Assembly (NCBI RefSeq): GCF_028656935.1
Contig: NZ_JAMDGZ010000033.1
Span: 1 to 64,000, forward strand
Direction of reading: 5' to 3'
Length of the DNA: 64,000 bases
Source: Pseudomonas rubra
Lineage (GTDB): Bacteria; Pseudomonadota; Gammaproteobacteria; Pseudomonadales; Pseudomonadaceae
Numbering within the stretch: the first letter of the stretch is position 1; each line of letters starts with the position of its first letter. The notes under the pieces were generated by a model. It had not been told where the DNA came from and searched no databases. It was given only the letters and a program-made list of their open reading frames with translations. Positions 52,904-63,889 of the stretch are shown one piece after another. Made by a program: the position numbers and the translations under genes.

Positions 52904-53883
52904 ATGCAATTGGGAATCGTGGGTCTGGGCCGCATGGGCGGCAATATTGCGCGGCGCCTGATGCGTGGCGGACACCGCACGGTGGTGCATGACCGTGACC
53001 GCCAGGCGGTAGAAGCCCTGGTCAAGGAAGGCGCCAATGGCGCCCATGACCTCGGTGCATTGGTCCAAAAGCTTGAGAAGCCGCGCGCGGTATGGGTCAT
53101 GTTGCCGGCGGGTGAGCCGACCGAGCAGACCATCGCCCAGCTGGCCGACCTGCTCGATGCCGACGACGTGATCATCGACGGCGGCAACACCTTCTACAAG
53201 GATGACATGCGCCGCGCCAGCGAGCTGGGCAAGCGCGACCTGCACTACATCGATGTCGGCACCTCGGGTGGCGTCTGGGGCCTAGAACGCGGTTACTGCA
53301 TGATGATCGGTGGCGAAAAAGCCGTGGTCGAGCGCCTGGATCCGCTGTTCGCAACTCTCGCTCCCGGGGTCGGCGACATCCCCCGTACTCGCGGGCGCCA
53401 GGGCCCGGCCGAGCGCGCCGAACAGGGCTACATCCATGCCGGCCCCGCCGGCGCCGGGCATTACGTGAAGATGATCCACAATGGCATCGAGTACGGCCTG
53501 ATGCAGGCCTACGCCGAAGGTTTCGACCTGCTCAAGAGCAAGGCCAGCGACGCCTTGCCGGTCGAACAGCGGTTTGACCTGAACCTGGCCGAGATCGCCG
53601 AGGTGTGGCGCCGTGGCAGCGTGGTCACCTCCTGGTTGCTTGACCTCACCGCCGATGCGCTGGTGGCGGATCCGCAACTGGGTGGCTACAGCGGTTCGGT
53701 CGCCGACAGCGGCGAGGGGCGCTGGACCATCGACGCAGCGGTGGAGCAGGCCGTGCCGGTACCGGTGTTGTCCAGTGCGCTGTTTGCCCGTTTCCGCTCG
53801 CGCCAGCAGCAGGGTACTTACGCTGACCGCATGCTCTCGGCCATGCGCTTCGGCTTTGGTGGCCACGTCGAGAAGAAAGCCGA

Positions 53884-53887
<4 letters not shown>
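52904..53887 (+). CDS. gnd: 6-phosphogluconate dehydrogenase, decarboxylating (short NAD-type)
   Basis: A 327-residue enzyme. The Rossmann motif is [13 protein letters not shown] (about 6-18); [26 protein letters not shown] sequence (around 110-130) binds the substrate, and [19 protein letters not shown] carries the catalytic Lys and the following His-Asn. The short length marks the GntZ/YqeC-like form rather than the 470-residue Gnd. It converts 6-phosphogluconate to ribulose 5-phosphate. GGGGAG precedes the ATG and the stop overlaps zwf (ATGA). Confidence 0.93.
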
Positions 53888-55386
<1,499 letters not shown>

Positions 55387-55407
55387 GGGGCGATCAGGCT
55401 GTGGGCA

Positions 55408-56910
55408 CTACAACCAGTAAGTCACCGCCCACCAGCCCAGCCCACCCATGACCACGGTATAGGGCAGCGCCATCCACACCATGCGCCCGTACGACAGGCG
55501 AATCAGCGGTGCAATCGCCGAGGTCAGCAGGAACAGGAACGCCGCCTGGCCATTGGGCGTGGCCACGCTCGGCAGGTTGGTGCCGGTGTTGATTGCCACC
55601 GCCAGGGTCTCGAAGTGCTCGCGGCTCATGCCACCGTTGATAAACGCCTGTTTCACCTCGGTGATGTAGATCGTGGCGACGAACACGTTGTCGCTGATCG
55701 CCGACAACAGGCCGTTGGCGATGAACAGCATGCCCGGTTGCTGATCGGCCGGCAGCGCCAGCACCCACTGGATCAGCGGGGTAAACAACTGCTGCTGGTG
55801 AATCACCGCCACCACGGCAAAGAACACCACCAACAGCGAGGTGAACGGCATGGCGTCCTGGAAGGCGCGGCCCAGGCGGTGCTCGTCGGTGATACCGGTA
55901 AAGGCGGTGATCAGCACGATGACCAGCAAACCGACCAGGCCGACTTCGGCCACGTGCAGGCCCAGACAAATGATCAGGATCAGCGCCGCCAGGCCCTGCA
56001 CCAGCAGCGCGGCCCGTTGCTGGGTGGTGCGCTGGGCGTCGTCTTCGGCGGCGTAGGCAGCCAGCACCTGGCGCACGCTGTCCGGCAACAGGGTGCCGTA
56101 ACCGAACCAGCGCAACTTCTCCAGCAGTACACAGGTGACCAGCCCGGCCACCAGCACCGGCAACGACACTGGCGCGACCTCGAGGAAGAAATCGGCAAAA
56201 TGCCAACCCATCTCATGGCCGATCAGCAGGTTCTGCGGTTCCCCCACCAGGGTGCACACGCCGCCCAATGCGGTACCCACGGCGCCATGCATGAGCAGGC
56301 TGCGCAAAAAGGCGCGGAACTGCTGCAGGTCTTCGCGGTGCAGGTGGGCAATGTGCTGGTCGCTGTCCAGGTCCGAGTCTTCGCGCGGGTTGCCGCCTGA
56401 GGCGACCCGGTGATACACCGAATAGAAACCCACCGCTGCGCTGATGATCACTGCGGTAACCGTCAGGGCATCGAGAAACGCCGAGAGGAAGGCCGAGAGA
56501 AAGCAGAACAGCAAGGCCAGCAGGGCCTTGGAGCGCACCCCGAGGAGGATGCGCGAAAATACGAACAGCAACAGGTCCTTCATGAAGTAGATGCCGGCAA
56601 CCATGAACATCAGCAGCAGGATCACCGGGAAGTTGTGTTGCAACTCTTCGTACAGCGCTTGCGGCGTGGTCATGCCCAGCAGCAGGGCTTCGACCATCAA
56701 CAAGCCGCCCGGCATCAGCGGGTAGCATTTGAGCGCCATGCCGAGGGTGAAGATGAACTCGATCACCAGCACCCAGCCGGCCACCACCGGGCCAAGGGTG
56801 GACAGCAGCAGGGGGTTAAGCAGCAGGAACAGGCACAAGGTGGCCTTGTACCAGCGCGGCGACTGCCCGAGAAAATTGTGGGCCAGGGCGCCGGCCAGGG
56901 AGCGGGACAT
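55408..56910 (-). CDS. nhaB: Na+/H+ antiporter NhaB
   Basis: A 500-residue inner-membrane protein with about 12 hydrophobic segments. Strong family stretches are [20 protein letters not shown] at the N terminus, [38 protein letters not shown] (shown in part) and [21 protein letters not shown]. NhaB exports two or more Na+ per set of protons and supports growth at high salt and neutral pH. It converges with zwf (21 bp apart) and diverges from the 926-residue repeat gene. Confidence 0.95.
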   Translation of the reverse strand: MSRSLAGALAHNFLGQSPRWYKATLCLFLLLNPLLLSTLGPVVAGWVLVIEFIFTLGMALKCYPLMPGGLLMVEALLLGMTTPQALYEELQHNFPVILLLMFMVAGIYFMKDLLLFVFSRILLGVRSKALLALLFCFLSAFLSAFLDALTVTAVIISAAVGFYSVYHRVASGGNPREDSDLDSDQHIAHLHREDLQQFRAFLRSLLMHGAVGTALGGVCTLVGEPQNLLIGHEMGWHFADFFLEVAPVSLPVLVAGLVTCVLLEKLRWFGYGTLLPDSVRQVLAAYAAEDDAQRTTQQRAALLVQGLAALILIICLGLHVAEVGLVGLLVIVLITAFTGITDEHRLGRAFQDAMPFTSLLVVFFAVVAVIHQQQLFTPLIQWVLALPADQQPGMLFIANGLLSAISDNVFVATIYITEVKQAFINGGMSREHFETLAVAINTGTNLPSVATPNGQAAFLFLLTSAIAPLIRLSYGRMVWMALPYTVVMGGLGWWAVTYWL

Positions 56911-57099
56911 GAAAATGTATCCTTATGATTCAACAGCCGGGCAAAGTGCCGCATGTGGCCAGCAAGATCAAGGCCCGATTTCGTTAGGCGGCCCTAGTAT
57001 TTTTGTCAGTTTCGCTTCACCCGTTTCTGTCGCTCAATAACCGCCAGTGCGCCGGGTAGGCCGGTCGCTTCTCGTGAAGTACGTGACTGGAGGTCCAAG

Positions 57100-59880
57100 A
57101 TGACTGGCTTCATTGCAACTGATCTGCTTCCCCCGGAGTTACCCCAAGCCCTAGGTGATGCGCTGTACCTGGATACTTTTCCCGACGATATTGCGGTGCT
57201 GGTGGTGCCCTGGCCGGGTATCGAGGAGGGGCAGAAGTTCTGGCTTCGCTGCCTCGGTCATGACCCCGACGGCGAGCCAGTGCAATGGTATGTCTGCGAA
57301 GCCGAACCGGTAAGCCGCCAGCAGGTGCAGTTCGGCCTGCGCCTGTTTGTTCCGCGTCCGCAACTGGAAGGCCTTGGCCACGAGAGCGCGCTCAGCCTGA
57401 TGCTTGCGGTTAGTTTCGATGGCACCGACGATGAAAGTACAGCCACCGAATTTCCCCCTTGCCAGGTCACGTTGTACCAGGCACTTGAAGCCGCACCCGA
57501 ACCGCACGTGGTCAAGCCCCTGGCCCTGACCCAACTGCGCATTCCCAACCTGGCACAGCCAGTGGCGGGAGGTGATGGCGGGCTGAACATCGCCGCCCTT
57601 GAGGTCAGCGACTACGGGGTCATGGCGATCGTCGAGCCTTATCTGGGCATGGCGGGTGGCGACATTGTGGAGATTTTCTGGGACGATGCGGAGTTGCCGA
57701 TCTATGTCTACCCGCTGGACCCGGATGACGTCGGCAAGAACCTGTTCTTCTACCTGCCCCGGGCACGTATCGAAGAGAACCCGGGCTGGATCACGGCGTT
57801 CTTTCGCATCACCGCCCTGGATGGCAACAGCGACGATTCGGCGCCCTTGCGGGTGCTGGTGAAACTGGACAGGCCGGGGGGGATCGATCCGCATCCCGGT
57901 GAACCGGGGCATCAGCGTCTGGAGTTGTTGATATTGCCTGAGGAGGTTATCGAGTTTGGCGTTGACGAGGCCCTGGCCGCTGAAGGCTTTGACGCGCGGG
58001 TGCCGCCTTACGAGGGCATGGCGGTGGGTGATTCGATTCGCATCGGTTGGGGGGGCGTGATCATCCGCCGACGGGTCGAGGAAGAAGACCTGTTCGATGA
58101 AGTCGTGGTGTTCATCGATCCCGACACCATCGCCCGTGCGGGCGATTCGGAGAACCTGCCGGTGCTGTACAAGATCGTCGACGAAGTGCACAACCACTCC
58201 GATGGCTGGTCGCCGCATTTGTCGATCAAAGTCGATACCCAGGGCTATCCCTTGGCGGCCCCAACGGTGCTGGATGCCAACGGGCAAGGCTACATCGACC
58301 TTGAGGTGCTGGGCTACGACGATGTACGGGTGGCCATTGTTGCAAACGAGCAGTTTGTCGCAGGCGCCCGCCTGACCCTGGAGTGGATTGGCCGTACGCC
58401 CGACGGACAACTGGTTGAACACCGTGAAACGCTGGAACTGGAAGAAGACGGCGCCGGGGTGCAATTGCTGGTACCCAACAACAAGGTTCAGGCAATTGCC
58501 AGCGGCCTGGCGATCGTCTCTTATCAGTTCCTGCCTCAGGACGGGGAGCCGGTGCAGTCCAGGCGTACCACCGTTGGTGTAATCGGTGAGCCCTTCGGTT
58601 TACCGGCGCCGGTGGTCAGGGAACTGGATGAAGAGGGGCAACTGATCGTTGGCCTGCCGTTCGTGGTGGTCGAGGTGCAGCCCTGGGTGGGCATGGTCAA
58701 TGGTAGTTGGTTCCAACTGGTGTGGCGCGGCACCACCGTGGACGGTAAGGCTTACCTGTACGAAGACACGTTTTACATTCTCGGCAGCCAGGTGGGACGG
58801 CTGTTGCGCAGGGTGGTGCGCCGCGAACATATTGACCTGCTCGATGGCGGCGAGGTGCAGGTCTCGTACCGGATCAAGACCGAGCGTGACCCGGATTCGC
58901 CGATCAAAGAGTCTGAAAAGCTGCATCTGTATGTCGGCCTGAGCCCGCAGGTGCTGCCCTCGGTGATCGTCGAAGACATCTACGAAGACGCTGAAGGTGC
59001 CTGGCTGGACCCGGACGAGCTCACCGGTTATGCCACAGTTTTGCTGCCGGGCAAGAACGAAGCGGACGAGAATGTGTTCCAGGAAGATGATGAGATTGTC
59101 TTCGAATGGATTGGCGAAACCGCTGCCGGGACCTGGACCGACACCCTGATCGTGCCGCCCGGTGCCGAGGGTGAAGATCTGCGTTTTGAAGTCTGGGACG
59201 ACAGGATCATTCCGAGCAACAACAGTGTGGTGAAGATCGGTTATCGGGTTATTCGCGCAGGCACACGTACGCGGTACTCGAAGCCCTATGAATTGTGGGT
59301 GAGCAATCAGTTGCCCTGGGATGCTTTTGAGATCAATGGTTGGCGTACGCGCGATTTTGAGCCTGTGACCGCTTTCGATGGTGCCCATTTTGTACGTAAA
59401 GTACGTTACGCAGGTGCGGTAATCTATAGTTCGAATCAACCCGAAGTTAGTGTCGATATTACAGGTAAAGTGATTTTTTCCAGAATCTGGCAGGGTACTG
59501 TAACCATTACCGCGACTGCGGGTAATGGCAAAGGCGCACAGTACGCGTTGCAGAGTCCGACGAAATGGTTCGAGGCGCCAACAGCATCGGGCACCTACCC
59601 TCAGATGTTGGCATACTGTAGGGAGCGCGGGTTGACTATGCCAGATATTCGGGAAATCTGGGGCGGGATTAATCACAGACGTAATGGTCAGCTATGGCCA
59701 GAGTGGGGGAATCTGAGGTTGTATGGAGGCTGGGATGCTCACCGCGTGCATGGCTATTCTGGAGAAAACCCGAGCGCTAGTATCTGGAAAGCCTCTATGA
59801 CCCTTCATGATGGTCAATTTTGGTCGGGCACAGGATTTCCGTCCTTCAATGTGAGTGGTTATCGGGACAACGGGCTTTAA
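57100..59880 (+). CDS. Large repeat protein with six beta-sandwich-like repeats and a lectin-like C-terminal tip
   Basis: A 926-residue protein with no signal peptide or membrane helix. It holds about six divergent repeats of 100-120 residues (about 1-125, 150-270, 275-380, 381-495, 496-612, 613-735), each with a core such as PYLGMAGGDIVEIFW, PYEGMAVGDSIRIGW or PWVGMVNGSWFQLVW. A Big2-like segment (about 740-815, VSVDITGKVIFSRIWQGTVTITATAG) and a C-type-lectin-like end (MLAYCRERGLTMPDIREIWGG, RLYGGWDAHRVHGYSG) follow, as in intimin/invasin-like adhesins. GC drops visibly from about 59300. Acidic overall. Adhesin or surface-ligand role is inferred; export route unknown. Confidence 0.7.
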   Translation: MTGFIATDLLPPELPQALGDALYLDTFPDDIAVLVVPWPGIEEGQKFWLRCLGHDPDGEPVQWYVCEAEPVSRQQVQFGLRLFVPRPQLEGLGHESALSLMLAVSFDGTDDESTATEFPPCQVTLYQALEAAPEPHVVKPLALTQLRIPNLAQPVAGGDGGLNIAALEVSDYGVMAIVEPYLGMAGGDIVEIFWDDAELPIYVYPLDPDDVGKNLFFYLPRARIEENPGWITAFFRITALDGNSDDSAPLRVLVKLDRPGGIDPHPGEPGHQRLELLILPEEVIEFGVDEALAAEGFDARVPPYEGMAVGDSIRIGWGGVIIRRRVEEEDLFDEVVVFIDPDTIARAGDSENLPVLYKIVDEVHNHSDGWSPHLSIKVDTQGYPLAAPTVLDANGQGYIDLEVLGYDDVRVAIVANEQFVAGARLTLEWIGRTPDGQLVEHRETLELEEDGAGVQLLVPNNKVQAIASGLAIVSYQFLPQDGEPVQSRRTTVGVIGEPFGLPAPVVRELDEEGQLIVGLPFVVVEVQPWVGMVNGSWFQLVWRGTTVDGKAYLYEDTFYILGSQVGRLLRRVVRREHIDLLDGGEVQVSYRIKTERDPDSPIKESEKLHLYVGLSPQVLPSVIVEDIYEDAEGAWLDPDELTGYATVLLPGKNEADENVFQEDDEIVFEWIGETAAGTWTDTLIVPPGAEGEDLRFEVWDDRIIPSNNSVVKIGYRVIRAGTRTRYSKPYELWVSNQLPWDAFEINGWRTRDFEPVTAFDGAHFVRKVRYAGAVIYSSNQPEVSVDITGKVIFSRIWQGTVTITATAGNGKGAQYALQSPTKWFEAPTASGTYPQMLAYCRERGLTMPDIREIWGGINHRRNGQLWPEWGNLRLYGGWDAHRVHGYSGENPSASIWKASMTLHDGQFWSGTGFPSFNVSGYRDNGL

Positions 59881-60234
59881 TTCGGGACGTACCTTTTCCA
59901 GTATTAGAGGCGATCACGCTCAGCTTCGCCCACGCGATAGCACCCGTCGACAGCAGTGATGTTGGCTTAAACCTTACAACCCAGGCTGCCGCGCTATACG
60001 GCATCCAGTTGCTATCGGGCCTTGCCGCGAGCTGGAGCCTGGGGCTGTATGGAGGTTTTCTGGGGTGACCTGCCTGAGCCGGTGCTGTGTCGTACCCTGG
60101 GTGCTCAGGAACGCTACCAGCGCCTGGGGGCATTCCGGCCACTTCAAACTCCTGCTTTGGCAATTCCACGGCATAGTCTTTGCGCTGACTCTTGCTATAG
60201 TCCCGCCATTCCCGTCACCACCCGGAGTGTCGCT
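59881..60234. other. Non-coding stretch between repeat protein and crotonase
   Basis: A 354-bp stretch. It shows no hairpin terminator and no ORF with a good ribosome site; a small open frame to 60068 with a hydrophobic end (LYGIQLLSGLAASW) could be debris of a former gene end. The crotonase promoter must lie in its right part. Confidence 0.45.
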
Positions 60235-61047
60235 GTGACTGACTACCAAACGTTCAAGGTCGAACTGAACAACCATATCGCCCATGTGCAGATCAACCGC
60301 CCGGAAAAGTACAACGCCATGAACGCGGCGTTCTGGAGCGAGATCGTCGAGATCTTCCAGTGGATCGATGAAACCGACGCGGTGCGCGCGGTGGTGATCA
60401 GTGGCGCGGGCAAGCATTTTTCCTCGGGTATCGACCTGATGCTGCTGGCCTCGGTGGCCAACGAGCTGGGCAAGGACGTCGGTCGCAACGCGCGCTTGCT
60501 GCGCCGCACCATCCTGCGCATGCAGGCTTCGTTCAATGCCGTCGATAATTGCCGCAAGCCGGTGCTGGCGGCGATCCAGGGTTACTGCATCGGCGGCGCG
60601 ATCGATCTGGTTTCGGCCTGTGACATGCGCTACTGCAGCAGCGACGCGCAGTTCTCGATCAAGGAAGTCGACATGGGCATGGCCGCCGACGTCGGTACCC
60701 TGCAGCGCCTGCCGCGGATCATTGGCGACGGCATGATGCGCGAGCTGGCCTACACTGGGCGCAATGTCGCGGCCGACGAGGCGCAGCGCATCGGCCTGGT
60801 CAACCGGGTGTTCGACAGCCACGAAGCATTGCTTGACGGAGTCTTTGCCATTGCCGCTGAAATTGCGGGAAAATCGCCCATTGCCGTGGCCGGCACCAAG
60901 CACATGATCAGCTACATGCGCGATCACCGTATCGACGATGGCCTGGAGTACATCGCCACCTGGAACGCCGCCATGCTGCAATCCAACGATCTGCGGGTAG
61001 CGGTTGCCGCCCACATGAGCAAACAAAAACCCGAGTTCGCCGACTGA
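60235..61047 (+). CDS. Crotonase / enoyl-CoA hydratase-isomerase family protein
   Basis: A 270-residue crotonase. Oxyanion-hole segments are HFSSGIDLMLL (about 61-71) and AIQGYCIGGAIDLVSACDMRY (about 117-137). Acidic residues in IKEVDMGMAADVGTLQRLPRI (Glu and Asp at about 142-150) match the Delta3,5-Delta2,4-dienoyl-CoA isomerase branch. GTG at 60235 follows GGAG by 8 bases; upstream frame lacks support. It probably helps degrade unsaturated fatty acids. nudC follows 30 bp later on the same strand. Confidence 0.9.
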   Translation: MTDYQTFKVELNNHIAHVQINRPEKYNAMNAAFWSEIVEIFQWIDETDAVRAVVISGAGKHFSSGIDLMLLASVANELGKDVGRNARLLRRTILRMQASFNAVDNCRKPVLAAIQGYCIGGAIDLVSACDMRYCSSDAQFSIKEVDMGMAADVGTLQRLPRIIGDGMMRELAYTGRNVAADEAQRIGLVNRVFDSHEALLDGVFAIAAEIAGKSPIAVAGTKHMISYMRDHRIDDGLEYIATWNAAMLQSNDLRVAVAAHMSKQKPEFAD

Positions 61048-61077
61048 CTTGCACAGGCGAGCCCCGCAAGGAACCGC

Positions 61078-61911
61078 ATGATGTCAGCGCGCTGGACCAC
61101 CGCAGTACTTGATACCACCCTCAGCGGCGGCTGGGCAGTCGCCCGCTGCAGCGAAGGGTTCCTGGTCGATGACAATGGCGCGTTGTTCCCGCGCGACTGG
61201 CTCAAGCGCCAGGAACTGGACGTACTGTGCGAACACGGCATCGGCCATTTCGACGGCCAACCGGTGTTCCTCCTTGAGTTGCGCAGCCCGCAGGCGGTAG
61301 CGGGCTGCAGCTGGCGCGGGCTGCGCCAGTTCATGCTCGAAGGCGATTTCGATATCTACAAGATCCTCGGTTACGCCGCGCAAATCGGCACCTGGGCCCG
61401 CGAGCACCGCTTTTGTGGCAGCTGCGGCCAGCCCATGGCGCAGATCCACTGGGAGCGTGCCATGTATTGCGCGCCGTGCGATTTGCGCAACTACCCGCGC
61501 ATCTCACCGAGCATGATCGTGCTGATCACCCGTGGCGATGAAATCCTCCTGGCCCGTTCGCCGCGCTTTGTCACCGGCGTGTACAGCACCCTGGCCGGCT
61601 TTGCCGAGCCGGGCGAGTCGGCCGAAGACTGCCTGGTGCGTGAGGTGCGCGAGGAGGTGGCGATCGAGGTGCGCAATATCCAGTACGTCGGCAGCCAGTG
61701 CTGGCCGTTCCCTCACTCGATGATGCTGGGTTTTCATGCCGAATACGCGGGCGGCGAGATTGTTATGCAGCCTGATGAGATCGAGGATGCCCAGTGGTTC
61801 CGCGTCGATGCGCTGCCGCCGTTGCCGGCGGGGCGTTCGATTGCGCGGTATTTGATTGATCTGTATGTGGCGCGGCGGCTTGGGTTGCAGGAGCCGGTCT
61901 TGCTCAAGTGA
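61078..61911 (+). CDS. nudC: NAD+ diphosphatase NudC
   Basis: A 277-residue Nudix hydrolase that cleaves NAD(H) to NMN and AMP and removes NAD caps from RNA. The zinc ribbon is CGSCGQPM...CAPCD (about 113-133). The Nudix box is [21 protein letters not shown]. The NudC-specific motif, usually SQPWPFPxS, reads SQCWPFPHS here. ATG at 61078 follows AAGGA; ATG at 61081 is also possible. It is probably co-transcribed with the crotonase. Confidence 0.94.
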   Translation: MMSARWTTAVLDTTLSGGWAVARCSEGFLVDDNGALFPRDWLKRQELDVLCEHGIGHFDGQPVFLLELRSPQAVAGCSWRGLRQFMLEGDFDIYKILGYAAQIGTWAREHRFCGSCGQPMAQIHWERAMYCAPCDLRNYPRISPSMIVLITRGDEILLARSPRFVTGVYSTLAGFAEPGESAEDCLVREVREEVAIEVRNIQYVGSQCWPFPHSMMLGFHAEYAGGEIVMQPDEIEDAQWFRVDALPPLPAGRSIARYLIDLYVARRLGLQEPVLLK

Positions 61912-62001
61912 CGTCAGATGCCAGGGGAAACCATTCCCTCTAGGAGCCTGGAGCGCACCAGATAAAACTGCCCGACTTTCTAACCAATCGGGAAAATTGT
62001 C

Positions 62002-62946
62002 GTGGAGTTGAATCCAGCCGTTAGTAGCTACAGTCATTCTGCTGACCGTCAGGCAGAGTCGCTTAACGCTTCTGAACGACGCGAACAGCTGGAGCAGGCT
62101 TGTGAGGCATGGCACGAAGGCCGAGGGTCACGTGTACAGGCTTATCAAGCGCTGCTGGAGTTTTTCGATGCAAGTATCAGCGATACACAAATGTCGAGTG
62201 AGCAGCAGGCGCTGACAAACCAGATACTGCGCCAGGCAGAACTTTGTGGCCCTGATCGCAACCCCTTTGAACAGTTACCTCGACTTTTGCCCCATAACGT
62301 GTCGGCACCTGCGCCTGTACAGGTTGACTCTCCTTCACAGCCGCTAGGGTTAGCTGTTTTTGAGGACAGCGCTCAAGGGCCTTGTGTGTACTTCGATCGG
62401 ACCGGCGGAGTGGACGGGTTTTCTAACGCAGGCGAACTGCTGCAAAGCTTTCCCTGGGAGCTTGATATCACTCCGTCGCCCGCGGGCAACTCATTGAACG
62501 CGCTGCTTGATATCCCGGTTCAGCACTGGGAACGGCGCAACGCGGTGGCTATTGAAAGTGGCCGCTTGCTGCTAGGGCAAGACGTGGGCTGGGGCGAGAT
62601 CGAGCGTAGAGGTCAGGACGCCATGCTGGCTGAGCTCAACCGGCTTGCAGAGGCATTCAGGATGGACGAGCGGCAGATCAAGGCCTCGGTGCCGGAGTTC
62701 ATACTTGATGCACAAAGTGAGTGGCGAAGTTTCTTCAGGGCTGAGCATCCCACGCGTTTCCGGGAACAAGATGCAGTCTTCAATGCACGATTTGAAGACC
62801 TTGAAACTGCCCAGCCGCATCTGGACGACGGGTTGTACCGCTTCTATATCGAGCAGTTGAGTTGTGACAAAGACAAAGACGAAATCAACGTGTTCAAGCA
62901 ACTGGTGAGCGAGTTTTTCGCTGGCGTCGAAATTACTCATCTTTGA
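62002..62946 (+). CDS. Orphan hypothetical protein
   Basis: A 314-residue soluble, acidic protein that I do not recognise. It is largely helical at the ends (NASERREQLEQACEAWHEG, and ELNRLAEAFRMDERQIKASVPEFIL) with a Pro-rich middle (HNVSAPAPVQVDSPSQP). There is no signal peptide. GTG at 62002 follows a weak GGGA. GC is lower and codon use less biased than in nudC, which hints at acquisition. A hairpin follows the stop. A role as a secreted effector is possible but unsupported. Confidence 0.65.
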   Translation: MELNPAVSSYSHSADRQAESLNASERREQLEQACEAWHEGRGSRVQAYQALLEFFDASISDTQMSSEQQALTNQILRQAELCGPDRNPFEQLPRLLPHNVSAPAPVQVDSPSQPLGLAVFEDSAQGPCVYFDRTGGVDGFSNAGELLQSFPWELDITPSPAGNSLNALLDIPVQHWERRNAVAIESGRLLLGQDVGWGEIERRGQDAMLAELNRLAEAFRMDERQIKASVPEFILDAQSEWRSFFRAEHPTRFREQDAVFNARFEDLETAQPHLDDGLYRFYIEQLSCDKDKDEINVFKQLVSEFFAGVEITHL

Positions 62947-62951
62947 TCCAA

Positions 62952-62981
62952 CGCCCGCCTGTTGTATTCAATGGGCGGGCG
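62952..62981. terminator. Stem-loop between convergent genes
   Basis: Perfect 8-bp GC stem CGCCCGCC / GGCGGGCG (62952-62959 and 62974-62981) with a 14-bp AT-rich loop, between the orphan gene and the convergent TSUP gene. There is no T tract, so termination in either direction is only probable. Confidence 0.6.
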
Positions 62982-62987
62982 CAGGGC

Positions 62988-63767
62988 TCACACCTGCCCA
63001 AACCAATGCTGCCACGCCAACCGCACGGTCAACGCCAGCACCACGGTGATGAACACCGGGCGGATGAACTTGCTGCCGCCGCTGATGGCGGTGCGCGCGC
63101 CGAAGAACGCGCCGACCATCAGCGCCGAGCCCATCGACAGGCCCACCAGCCAGTCGACCTGGCCACTGAAGATAAACACCGACAAGGCCGCGGCGTTGCT
63201 GACGAAGTTCATGCTGCGCGCCACGCCGCTGGCCTTGACCAGGTCGATGGGGTAGAGCAGCAAGGTGCTCACCGTCCAGAACGCACCGGTGCCAGGGCCG
63301 GCCACACCGTCATAGAAACCCAGGGACAAGCCCTGGGGCAGTTGCCACTTCTTCTTCACTGGCGCGTCGGCGTCCAGCGGCGCTTTGGGCGTGCCGCCGA
63401 ACAGCAGGTACACACCACAAAGGAAGACGATCACCGGCAGCATCTTGTTCAACCACTCAGCCGGCAGGTAGTGGGCCACCACCGCACCAATCAGCGCGCC
63501 GACAAAGGTGCCGGCCAAGGCATGGCGCCATTGCGCGGGATGGAACAGCTTGCGCCGGTAGTAAGTGAAACTGGCGGTGGCCGAGCCGAAGGTCGAACTG
63601 AGCTTGTTGGTGCCCAGCACCAGGTGCGGCGGCATGCCGGCGGTGAGCAAGGCGGGGGTGGTCAACAGGCCACCACCACCGGCAATGGCATCGATGAAGC
63701 CGGCAACAAAGGCAACGGCGGCAAGAATCGCTAGGGTGCTGAGGTCTACACTGAGTTCGAAAGGCAT
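62988..63767 (-). CDS. TSUP (TauE/SafE) family membrane transporter
   Basis: A 259-residue inner-membrane protein with about eight hydrophobic segments. It carries two copies of the family motif: AGFIDAIAGGGGLLTTPALLTAGM (about 21-44, with NKLSS after it) and GFYDGVAGPGTGAFWTVSTLLL (about 150-170). TSUP members carry sulfite, sulfoacetate or other organic anions; the substrate here is unknown. ATG at 63767 is preferred over the longer frame from 63830 because that extension is not membrane-like. It is 122 bp after the gene at 63890. Confidence 0.9.
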   Translation of the reverse strand: MPFELSVDLSTLAILAAVAFVAGFIDAIAGGGGLLTTPALLTAGMPPHLVLGTNKLSSTFGSATASFTYYRRKLFHPAQWRHALAGTFVGALIGAVVAHYLPAEWLNKMLPVIVFLCGVYLLFGGTPKAPLDADAPVKKKWQLPQGLSLGFYDGVAGPGTGAFWTVSTLLLYPIDLVKASGVARSMNFVSNAAALSVFIFSGQVDWLVGLSMGSALMVGAFFGARTAISGGSKFIRPVFITVVLALTVRLAWQHWFGQV

Positions 63768-63889
63768 GGCATCGGCTTGGCAGGGCGCGCAACCGCAGCG
63801 CGGGAAGGCCGATATGGTAAACGCAAGCAATTGGGCTGCCCAGCCGAAGATGCCAGGCCAAGGCTATGTCCAATACCAGCGCCTTGTTT

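Noticed and set aside
59820..60068. 82-codon ORF after the 926-residue gene
   Set aside because: It overlaps the end of that gene, has no ribosome site, and shows no family pattern; kept only as possible debris.
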